A DNA stretch of 21,453 nt. Source: JBBRQP01 sp038226175. Its GTDB lineage: Bacteria > Cyanobacteriota > Cyanobacteriia > Gloeobacterales > Anthocerotibacteraceae. The stretch spans positions 1 to 21,453 of the forward strand of contig JBBRQP010000052.1 in assembly GCA_038226175.1 (NCBI GenBank), in the 5' to 3' direction. Each line of letters begins with the position of its first letter. Position 1 is the first letter of the stretch. A program made the translations under genes and the position numbers. The notes under the pieces were generated by a model. That model had not been told where the DNA came from, did no database searches, and saw nothing but the letters and a program-made list of their open reading frames with translations. Shown here in pieces: positions 14,905 to 21,453 of the stretch.

Positions 14905-15348
14905 ATATGGCTCTCAGTTATCGCAGGGTCTGTAAGCACCCAATGTGATTGCTTCGCAACTCGGCTGGAGGCAAGCCAAGGAAGACAACTTCTTGGTGAC
15001 CTGAAGACTGCCACTGTTCTGCATTCAAATACTCCTGATGGATCTTGTCTTGTATTTGAATTAGCTGGCTATCAACGCCCTCCCTGTCATGGGCAGTATT
15101 TACACGGTACTGAGGGCAAGATCCTTAATTGCGAAAGAGCAGAATTATCGGTACTACTTTTTTATACAGTTAAGCATGATAGCTTGATTGAGCCTGAGTT
15201 TATCCGGTCTGGTTTTACAGTTTTGACTACTATATTTTCCTTCAAAGCTTCAGAACAAAGTTATCCTGAAACAAGAACTTTTGTTCGCAAGGTAATACCG
15301 CGTGTCAAAGAAAATTTACAAATGGAAACGATTTTGGTGTCCTCGTGA
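14905..15348 (+). pseudogene. 5'-truncated reading frame upstream of the NACHT nuclease gene
   Basis: A frame of 147 codons is open from just after a TAG at 14902-14904 to TGA at 15346-15348. It has no ATG, GTG or TTG in its first 93 codons, which is why it is easily missed. A stop-free run of this length is unlikely by chance at this base composition. The translation looks protein-like: FATRLEASQGRQLLGDLKTA near the start, a Cys-containing centre (GYQRPPCHGQYLHGTEGKILNC) interrupted here by no stop, and TFVRKVIPRVKENLQMET near the end. It overlaps the NACHT gene start by 47 bp, suggesting former translational coupling. I do not recognise the family. The 5' end was probably lost when the island joined the tldD flank. 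Confidence 0.5.
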
Positions 15349-18300
15349 TACTCAGATTGATCTTAGCGATCAGGGCTATCTAGTCGATCCAGATTCGGAA
15401 TATGGCAAACACGCTAACCCTAAGTTAGTTGGGATGGAAGCGATCGCTGACATTCCATGCCTAGTTTTACTGGGAGAGCCAGGTATTGGTAAATCTCAGG
15501 AAATAACAAACTTAGCTAATTATACAGAAGAACAACTAAATCCATCTCACTTACCCTTGAAAATCGATCTTCGCTCATGCAGCAGCTTAAAAGCTGATCT
15601 TATTCAAGATCAAGATTTTATCAATTGGGTGGATGGAGAACACCGCCTTTATTTATTCCTGGACAGTTTAGATGAAGGATTACTGGAAATTAGAAATTTA
15701 GCAACACAATTGGTTGATGAGTTTAGCAAGCAGAAATACCGTGATAAGCTCAATCGTCTTTACTTGCGTATTGCTTGTCGAACGACTGTTTTTCCGAAGG
15801 TGTTAGAAGAAGGGCTAGAAAAACTGTGGGAAAAAGATTTAAGAATTTATAAGCTGACTCAACTACGCCAAGTCGATGTAGAAATAGCAGTTACTGAGCA
15901 TAGCTTAGATGCAGATGCTTTCTTGAGAGAGGTAAATCTCAAGAGCATTGTGCCATTTGCAATCAAGCCAATTTGCTTAGAGTTTCTTATAAAAATTTTT
16001 CAGGAGAATCAACAACAGTTTCCGGCTAATCAACGATTAGTAGATCTTTATGAAAAGGGATGTCGCTATCTCTGCAAAGAGCATAATCTGAACCGTATTG
16101 CGTCTCATCAAGACGAAAATTTGGACGAAGATGAACGTTTTATCATTGCAGCCCGTATTGCTGCCATTATGGTTTTTTGTCTTCGACCCACTGTTTGGAC
16201 TTCGCCATGTTCAGGTAATGATCCTGACAAGGATGTGTTAATTAAAGAATTTTGCTTGGGTAACGAAAATGCTCACGGAAGACCTTTATTAGTCACTGAA
16301 TCAGTAATTCGAGAAGTGTTAGATAGCGGACTATTCTCCTCTCGCGACGACAATCGAATAGGATGGGCGCATCAAACTTATGCAGAATTTCTGGCTGCTT
16401 GGTATTTGACACAGCACACCTTCAGACTTCCTCGGATTTCGGGCTTAATTATTCACTATGATGGCAGAGTTGTTCATCAGTTAAGAGAAACAACAGCTTG
16501 GTTGGCTAACCTGATGCCTGAAGTATTTCAGAAAGTTATGGAGATTGATCCATATGTGCTGCTTCAAAGCGATATGTCAACGGTTGATGATGGAAATAAA
16601 TCAAAATTAGTTGAATTATTACTTAAGCTGCTTAATGAAGAGAGTTTTGGATATTTTTGGTGTCGGTACAACAAGCTGAATCATGCAGGATTAGCAGATC
16701 AATTAGAATCGTATATTTGTGATACCACCAAAAGTGAGTTATCAAGACTAGTTGCGATCCATATTGCCCAAGACTGTGATGTGAAATCAGTACAAAATAC
16801 CTTGGCTAATATTGCGCTTGATCCAAACCAACCATACGCAGTTCGGACACATGCAGCTCGTGTAATTTGTGCCATGGGAGATGAGGAGACAAAAGCACGA
16901 TTGAAACCTCTTGCATTTGGTGAGGTAGGAGACGATCTCGGTGATGATCTTAAGGGCTACGGTCTTCGGGCTATCTGGTCACAACACATCACAATTGAAG
17001 AGTTACTAAGTTATCTCACGCCGCCCACGCAGAGGGAGTCAATACCTTGTATTGGTGGTGTATATCAAGATTTCATCGCCACAGAATTAGCAGAGCATCT
17101 TCAGTTATGTGATTTACCAGTAATACTTAGATGGCTTGAAAAATTACCTGCTAGATACGATCTACCTTACCCTTACGGGGAACTCGCTGATTCAGTCATG
17201 CTGAAGGCTCGGCAACACTTAGAAAAACCTGATGTACGCATAGCATTTGCCAAGCTCACAATACTCAAGCTAAAACGAGCCGAAGGAGGGTGGAGTCTTC
17301 TACCGCAAATTTTCCCTTGCAATAGTTCTGATAATCCCTGTGATGATGCTGACGAACAACGTCGGCAACTTATAACAACATTCGTTTCATTGCTTTCAGA
17401 GTCAGAAGATTATTTCTTATGGCTTAAAGATACTCTCTATCCTAAAGATATATCGTGGATTATTGACAATATTACATCAACAAAATCTGATAAGGCAGCT
17501 AATATCTGGGTCAAACTTTTACGTGAAGCCCTAACTTGGGAAAATACAAAACATATTGATGCTATCCTAGAAGCGTGCAATATGAGTCCATTCATCAGGA
17601 CAGAGTTTGAAGTTGATATTACCCCAATTGAGTTAGATTCGGAGAAGGCAAGGCAAGCAAAAGCTAACTATTTGGAAACTCAATCTCAGCCTCACCAATC
17701 TATATTTGAGCTGTTACATAGTCAAAGCCTGCTAGCAAAGCTAGAAATAGTTGAGTCAGGACAGCCTCACTTATGGTGGCAGATAGTCATTGAAATGGCA
17801 CAATTAACGAACGCATCTTACAGTAATCATCATGTTTTTGAACCGGACATAACAAAGTTACAGGGATGGAAAGCAGCAGAAGCAGATATAAGAGCAAGAA
17901 TTATCAAGACCGCAAAAGATTACTTAAATGCTGGAAATCCAGAAACCAAAGCATGGATCGGGACAAATAATTTCTTTCATTCTGCGATTGCAGGATACCA
18001 AGCCCTATGCCTCCTAGTCAAGCAAGAGCCAGAATTCATCTCAATAATATCTCCTGATACATGGACGAAGTGGATAGCTAGTATTCTGAAACTTATAAGT
18101 GTTTCTCGCATGAGTAGAGTAATCCAAGACGAAATCTTTAGAAAGATAGTAAAAGTAGCGTATCAAAACATACCAGATGAATTCATTGAAACACTGATCA
18201 TCTTAATGATCCAAAATAACTATCAACCGCGTACTCACTATACTCATGATTTATATCGATCAATCAAGGAAATATTGGGTCAATATCTAGCCAGTTTGAT

Positions 18301-19612
18301 TCTTGATAGAATTACAGATAAAAACTTGACTACAGGGCTATTGGAGGTTTTGCTAACAGATCTCTTTATAGAGGATGTTTATAAAGCTAAGGAAGTGGCT
18401 AAGACTTTTATTCCTAAAATAATACCTGAATCTGGAGAGGGAAGAAACAAAGCTATTATTGCGACTCGCCTCATGCTCACAAACTATGTTGATAATGACA
18501 GTTGGTTAGTTTTTTGGTCTGCGACACAACAAGACTACCCATTTAGAAAAGAAATATTAAAATATATTGCGTCCACATCTGTCTATGAAGGTCAAATTGA
18601 AGAGAAGATTAAAGAGGACTATCTAGCCGATTTATATATTTTTCTTACACAGCAGTATCCAGAGATTGAACAACCTAAGCCTAAAATTCAGGAACCCGGA
18701 AGTCTAGAATTTCAAGAATTAGGAGAATCTGATAGTATTAGGAAGTGGAGAAATAATATTCCCCAATGTCTTCAAGCACGAGGTACGCCCGAAGCCTGTG
18801 ACGCACTAGAGAAGATCATCCGCGAACTTCCAGAGAAACAAGAACAACTCCAAGCAATACTATTGAAGACTAAGGATTTAGTACATTATAAAAATTGGAA
18901 ACCGCCAAAACCAGAGGATCTACTTCAGATTATTCTTCATCAAGAGAAACGTCTTGTCCGCGATGGTTATGAGCTTCTCAATGTATTGATCGAATCATTG
19001 GAGCGGCTTGAATTTGACCTGCACAAAGAAACTCCTGCTGTTATGTCTTTGTGGAATACATGGAATGAATGTGGTGAGAAATCCTACAAACCTAAAGATG
19101 AGAACGAGTTCTCAGACTATGTGAAGAATTTTCTTGACAATGATTTGAAATTACGAGGCATTATTGTTAATCGTGAGGTAGAGATAAGGCCTAATAACGG
19201 CGGCAAAACTGGAGAGCGAACAGATATTCATGTTAACGCTATATCAAAACACACAAATAGTACTCTATATGATACGGTCACCGTCATCATTGAGGTTAAG
19301 GGTTGTTGGCATCCCGCTCTTAAAACTGCAATGAAAACTCAGCTCGTTGATCGCTATTTAACAGACAATACCTGCAAATATGGGTTGTATTTGATTGGTT
19401 GGTTTAACTGCCAACAGTGGAGTGATAACGATTCAAGGAAGAAGGGAGTTCCTAAAAAAATGACATTAAATGAGGCAAAGGAACAATTTGCTCAACAAGC
19501 TCAAGAGTTGTCCTCATCTGGCAAATTTGTGAAAGTCTTTGTCCTGGACACAGCTTTGCGCTCTCCTCATGGAGGAAATAATTATGCAAATATTGTACAT
19601 ATTGCCGGGTAG
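15302..19612 (+). CDS. NACHT/STAND NTPase with C-terminal PD-(D/E)XK-like nuclease
   Basis: The protein has 1436 residues from a GTG with AAGG 9 nt upstream. The NTPase is at the N-terminus: Walker A GEPGIGKS (58-65), Walker B LYLFLDSLDEG (116-126) with the NACHT-type DxxDE, sensor-1-like RIACRT (Arg160), and the winged-helix signature HQTYAEFLAAWYL (357-369). Residues about 400-1230 are alpha-helical and HEAT-like, presumably a sensor or scaffold. The last 180 residues hold a restriction-endonuclease-like motif: Asp1308 in ERTDIHV, Glu1331-x-Lys1333 in VIIEVKG and Gln1347 in QLVDRYL. It is probably an NLR-like antiphage protein that senses infection and cuts DNA. There is no start-proximal effector domain. 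The specific family is not recognised; defence function is inferred. Confidence 0.8.
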   Translation: MSKKIYKWKRFWCPRDTQIDLSDQGYLVDPDSEYGKHANPKLVGMEAIADIPCLVLLGEPGIGKSQEITNLANYTEEQLNPSHLPLKIDLRSCSSLKADLIQDQDFINWVDGEHRLYLFLDSLDEGLLEIRNLATQLVDEFSKQKYRDKLNRLYLRIACRTTVFPKVLEEGLEKLWEKDLRIYKLTQLRQVDVEIAVTEHSLDADAFLREVNLKSIVPFAIKPICLEFLIKIFQENQQQFPANQRLVDLYEKGCRYLCKEHNLNRIASHQDENLDEDERFIIAARIAAIMVFCLRPTVWTSPCSGNDPDKDVLIKEFCLGNENAHGRPLLVTESVIREVLDSGLFSSRDDNRIGWAHQTYAEFLAAWYLTQHTFRLPRISGLIIHYDGRVVHQLRETTAWLANLMPEVFQKVMEIDPYVLLQSDMSTVDDGNKSKLVELLLKLLNEESFGYFWCRYNKLNHAGLADQLESYICDTTKSELSRLVAIHIAQDCDVKSVQNTLANIALDPNQPYAVRTHAARVICAMGDEETKARLKPLAFGEVGDDLGDDLKGYGLRAIWSQHITIEELLSYLTPPTQRESIPCIGGVYQDFIATELAEHLQLCDLPVILRWLEKLPARYDLPYPYGELADSVMLKARQHLEKPDVRIAFAKLTILKLKRAEGGWSLLPQIFPCNSSDNPCDDADEQRRQLITTFVSLLSESEDYFLWLKDTLYPKDISWIIDNITSTKSDKAANIWVKLLREALTWENTKHIDAILEACNMSPFIRTEFEVDITPIELDSEKARQAKANYLETQSQPHQSIFELLHSQSLLAKLEIVESGQPHLWWQIVIEMAQLTNASYSNHHVFEPDITKLQGWKAAEADIRARIIKTAKDYLNAGNPETKAWIGTNNFFHSAIAGYQALCLLVKQEPEFISIISPDTWTKWIASILKLISVSRMSRVIQDEIFRKIVKVAYQNIPDEFIETLIILMIQNNYQPRTHYTHDLYRSIKEILGQYLASLILDRITDKNLTTGLLEVLLTDLFIEDVYKAKEVAKTFIPKIIPESGEGRNKAIIATRLMLTNYVDNDSWLVFWSATQQDYPFRKEILKYIASTSVYEGQIEEKIKEDYLADLYIFLTQQYPEIEQPKPKIQEPGSLEFQELGESDSIRKWRNNIPQCLQARGTPEACDALEKIIRELPEKQEQLQAILLKTKDLVHYKNWKPPKPEDLLQIILHQEKRLVRDGYELLNVLIESLERLEFDLHKETPAVMSLWNTWNECGEKSYKPKDENEFSDYVKNFLDNDLKLRGIIVNREVEIRPNNGGKTGERTDIHVNAISKHTNSTLYDTVTVIIEVKGCWHPALKTAMKTQLVDRYLTDNTCKYGLYLIGWFNCQQWSDNDSRKKGVPKKMTLNEAKEQFAQQAQELSSSGKFVKVFVLDTALRSPHGGNNYANIVHIAG

Positions 19613-19677
19613 TTTACCCCCGTCCAATTCCGAGCAGCCTAAAAATAGATTTACTTCATTTATGGGAATACGTATCT

Positions 19678-19697
19678 TAGCCTCGTTCACGAGGTTA
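19678..19697. terminator. Possible terminator between NACHT nuclease and Uma2 genes
   Basis: An 8-bp stem (TAGCCTCG with CGAGGTTA, one G-U pair) has a TTCA loop. It is followed on the plus strand by a loose T/A-rich tract. It sits between two convergent genes, so it may serve both, but the T-run is poor. Confidence 0.35.
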
Positions 19698-19701
19698 ATT
19701 T

Positions 19702-20280
19702 CTATATCTCAAATTCAAAGCCTTCATAAAGGTCAGCAAGAAAAATTTCAAACGTAATTGACTCTAACGCAACACGAGATTCTATGCCATTGTATTCACT
19801 GAAGACCCACTGTTGAGATTCTGTTTTTGTATATTGCTCAACATGAGCGGTGTATTGATCAATCAATAGATATTCCTGAAAGTTTGGAATTGTGCGATAA
19901 GCGGCAAACTTTTCATCTCGGTCACAATTTTTAGTTGATTTTGAGAGTACTTCAGCAATCATCACAGGGTTGAGAATTGTATCAGTACGTCCTAGTTGTC
20001 GCTGGAGGGGACGAGGAGCCACCATCACATCTGGATAAATATACATACTACGCTCGGGAATCCAAAGGCGTTGGTCAGCTACAAAAATACTGTAGGGTTT
20101 GCCTCTAACACTTACTCTCAAAGCAGCATTAAGAATACTAGTCAATTCGTTGTGTTCGGGAGTACCGCCAGTTATGGAAATAATTTCTCCATTAATGTAT
20201 TCATGTCGCGTGTCTGAATTTACCTCAAAGTCGAGGTAGGCTTCTGGTGTATAGACCTTCTTTTCTTCAGCTCGCATCAT
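19702..20280 (-). CDS. Uma2 (DUF820) family nuclease-fold protein
   Basis: The product has 192 residues, the normal size. The restriction-endonuclease-like core is visible: RHEYINGEIISITGGTPEHN, then YPDVMV (Asp84), AEVLSKST (Glu110) and DRDEKFAAYRTIPNFQEYLLID. Uma2 proteins are hugely expanded in cyanobacteria, often near transposons. Their function is uncertain, although a nuclease role is presumed from the PD-(D/E)XK fold. The ATG at 20280 has AGGA about 9 nt upstream. It converges with the NACHT nuclease gene and lies about 110 bp after the truncated HepT frame on the same strand. Confidence 0.9.
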   Translation of the reverse strand: MMRAEEKKVYTPEAYLDFEVNSDTRHEYINGEIISITGGTPEHNELTSILNAALRVSVRGKPYSIFVADQRLWIPERSMYIYPDVMVAPRPLQRQLGRTDTILNPVMIAEVLSKSTKNCDRDEKFAAYRTIPNFQEYLLIDQYTAHVEQYTKTESQQWVFSEYNGIESRVALESITFEIFLADLYEGFEFEI

Positions 20281-20389
20281 GAGCTTTTTTCCTAAACGGC
20301 TTAATGTGGCTGATTTATCTAAATCATCGCCATTATTTAATCAGTTTCGGCTACCTGTATCACGTCTACTTTAGCAATTTCTATGCTGT

Positions 20390-20518
20390 TCAGTGGCTCA
20401 GCGTATCTTGAAATTGCCAATCGGTGACTAATTCATTTTGTAACCGCCATTTCAAGTAACCCGTTACAATCTGGGCAAACTGTAGCATATCAAGCAGAGA
20501 TTGGAGATCGCGTTCCAT
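20390..20518 (-). pseudogene. HepT-like toxin, truncated to 42 residues (first module)
   Basis: The frame starts at an ATG that overlaps the end of the first MNT gene by 29 bp and stops at TGA after 42 residues. MERDLQSLLDMLQFAQ matches the first helix of HepT/DUF86 proteins, which are normally about 110-120 residues. Similarity fades after about residue 16. The catalytic Rx4-6H motif of the HEPN fold lies in the missing C-terminal half, so no RNase activity is expected. No continuation was found in other frames in the 110 bp before the Uma2 gene, which points to deletion rather than a simple frameshift. Confidence 0.6.
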
Positions 20519-20822
20519 AAATCACTTGGGCAGAGGAGAGAATTGCTTTTTGCTGCAAGTAGTTACGGCTCGTTGCAATACCTTTACGAGTAACTAAGTC
20601 GACATCTCGCTGAAAGAGTATTTTTAATTCGTTTTCCATATAGGTTAAGTCAAATAGAGTGGGATGAGCTTCTGGGTGAAATTGCACCATTACATCAATA
20701 TCGCTATCGGGGCGAAAGTCATCGCGCAGGACAGAACCAAATAAGGCAAACTCGGTGATTTGCCAACGAGCGCAAAATTCAGCAATTTTTTCTAATGGCA
20801 GTTCGATCTCGCAAATGGTCAT
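20490..20822 (-). CDS. mntA: MNT-type nucleotidyltransferase antitoxin (first module)
   Basis: The product has 110 residues with the minimal nucleotidyltransferase fold: Gly29-Ser30 in FALFGSVLRDDFRPDSDIDVMV, Asp41-x-Asp43, and a third acidic residue in RDVDLVTRKG (Asp75). In MNT/HepT systems this protein adenylylates the HEPN toxin near its active site and silences it. All catalytic residues are kept here although the toxin frame behind it is truncated. The C-terminus runs past the usual end because its stop lies 29 bp inside the HepT frame. It is a paralogue of the gene at 20991-21302, with a shared GSVLRDDF core. Confidence 0.85.
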   Translation of the reverse strand: MTICEIELPLEKIAEFCARWQITEFALFGSVLRDDFRPDSDIDVMVQFHPEAHPTLFDLTYMENELKILFQRDVDLVTRKGIATSRNYLQQKAILSSAQVIYGTRSPISA

Positions 20823-20857
20823 AACAGAATTACTCGATTTATCATAATTGACTCTGC

Positions 20858-21007
20858 CTAGTTCTCCAGAGATAGATAGGTCATTGCTAAGCGCAGTTGC
20901 TCATTGTTATCAAAGTCTTCTCGACTTACACCCGCCATAAATCCGATAGCTTTATTAGCTGTATCGATCATATGCTCAATGTATACTTGGTCATCTCTTT
21001 GCGACAT
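20858..21007 (-). pseudogene. HepT-like toxin, truncated to 49 residues (second module)
   Basis: This frame is not obvious from length alone. It starts at an ATG overlapping the second MNT gene by 17 bp and ends at TAG after 49 residues. MSQRDDQVYIEHMIDTANKA, then GVSREDFDNNEQLRLAMTYL, is a good match to the first two helices of HepT/DUF86 proteins (normally about 110 residues). The sequence is lost just before the segment that usually continues into IxxIGEA. The catalytic Rx4-6H motif is missing. The next gene start (first MNT) lies 36 bp downstream, so the remaining toxin sequence has been deleted, not displaced. Confidence 0.7.
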
Positions 21008-21302
21008 AACATACCTCGGATGTAGCTAGAACGCGCTCGCGGATGCGTTGATTCAAAAATCTAGATGTTACTAAATCAATGGATCGTTTGTCGAATAAGT
21101 CTGAAAGTTCTTCTTGGATTTGATGCAGCTTAAAAAAACCAGGGGTAAGACCTGGCTCAAACTCAACTAAAACATCAATATCGCTAGTAGGTGTGAAATC
21201 ATCGCGCAGGACTGAGCCGAATAGAGAAAGTTTGCAGATATGCCAGTGTTGACAGAGGGCTGAAATGCGCTCGATAGGAATCTCAATGTTTTTCAGCTTC
21301 AT
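20991..21302 (-). CDS. mntA: MNT-type nucleotidyltransferase antitoxin (second module)
   Basis: The product has 103 residues. The nucleotidyltransferase signature is intact: Gly29-Ser30 and Asp41-x-Asp43 in LSLFGSVLRDDFTPTSDIDVLVEF, with the third carboxylate in RSIDLVTSRF (Asp76). It should adenylylate a HepT toxin, but the HepT frame that follows, overlapping by 17 bp, is truncated. The start ATG lies 30 bp from the end of an IS256-family element, so its native promoter has probably been separated or replaced by the insertion. Confidence 0.85.
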   Translation of the reverse strand: MKLKNIEIPIERISALCQHWHICKLSLFGSVLRDDFTPTSDIDVLVEFEPGLTPGFFKLHQIQEELSDLFDKRSIDLVTSRFLNQRIRERVLATSEVCYVAKR

Positions 21303-21331
21303 GTCAGCTTTACTCCTAAGCTATCCTTGCT

Positions 21332-21453
21332 GGGACTGTAAATTAGATTGTGTCAAAGGCCAAAATGCAATAAACCCCATCTCAGAAACAAGGAGTGGAG
21401 CATGACCTTCCGACCAGAACTAATCGATGAATTACTCAAGGACTATCGCAACC
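21332..21453 (+). mobile_element. Left end of an IS256-family insertion sequence
   Basis: GGGACTGTAAATTAGATTGTGTC at 21332 onward has the look of IS256-family terminal repeats in cyanobacteria, shown here by its first bases GGGACTGTAAATTAG. A transposase frame begins 70 bp inside. The element continues past the window edge, so the right repeat and target duplication cannot be checked. Confidence 0.65.
21402..21453 (+). CDS. IS256-family (mutator type) transposase, N-terminal fragment
   Basis: The frame runs from an ATG with AAGGAG upstream to the window edge. The visible residues, MTFRPELIDELLKDYRN, match the usual start of IS256-family DDE transposases, which continue with a PEDL..GLLKQLTK segment not seen here. 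Only 17 residues are visible, so intactness is unknown. Confidence 0.75.
   Translation, partial: MTFRPELIDELLKDYRN

Noticed and set aside
15302..19612. Reading the NACHT protein as a standard Avs (effector-STAND-TPR)
   Set aside because: The P-loop is at residue 58, leaving no room for an N-terminal effector domain, and the nuclease-like motif is at the opposite end.
20281..20389. Frameshifted remainder of the first HepT gene
   Set aside because: All three minus-strand frames contain stops and no HepT helix, Rx4-6H or IGEA-like segment was seen, so a deletion is more likely.
1..21453. CRISPR array or long tandem repeat
   Set aside because: No regularly spaced repeats of about 25-40 bp were found. 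The only periodic pattern is the 54-bp coding repeat of the lipoprotein.

Overview
The window looks like chromosomal DNA of a cyanobacterium. The lineage markers are a 65-residue one-helix high-light-inducible protein with the chlorophyll-binding ExxNGRxAM motif, a DUF2808 secreted protein, the rpsP-khpA (KH domain) pair, and an AMIN-containing AmiC amidase encoded just upstream of murI. No species can be named from the sequence alone. The highly iterated palindrome GCGATCGC was seen only once, so this is not a strongly HIP1-rich genome.

Positions 1-410 hold the 3' end of an IS630-like transposase and non-coding debris. Positions 412-1382 (minus strand) carry an apparent translation operon, rpsP-khpA-rpsU, ending in a strong intrinsic terminator, with a tRNA-Ala(CGC) gene upstream. 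rpsP appears to start on a non-canonical ATC codon. Positions 1428-2650 hold two secreted or lipid-anchored minus-strand proteins. Between them lies a plus-strand intrinsic terminator with no plus-strand gene in front of it, which is a candidate small RNA.

Positions 2754-14898 are a compact housekeeping block: moaB/mogA, an SH3b-NlpC/P60 peptidase, aguB, the Hlip gene, ribF, a DsbA-like thiol oxidoreductase, a TolC-type outer-membrane protein, a Tat-exported phosphodiester glycosidase-like (NAGPA) protein, murI, amiC and tldD. Several encode exported or envelope proteins. Three convergent gene pairs end within 5 bp of each other, abut, or overlap.

Positions 14899-21453 are an accessory island, more AT-rich by eye and bounded on the right by an IS256-family element. 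It starts directly after the tldD stop with a 5'-truncated reading frame. This overlaps a 1436-residue protein with an N-terminal NACHT/STAND NTPase, a long alpha-helical middle and a C-terminal PD-(D/E)XK-like nuclease, that is, an NLR-like domain set with the effector at the opposite end from most described Avs/bNACHT proteins. Next come a Uma2-family nuclease-fold gene and two tandem MNT/HepT modules. In both modules the MNT nucleotidyltransferase (antitoxin) is intact while the HepT toxin frame ends after 42 or 49 residues. The region reads as a decaying defence/toxin-antitoxin island built around one intact, possibly undescribed, NLR-like nuclease.
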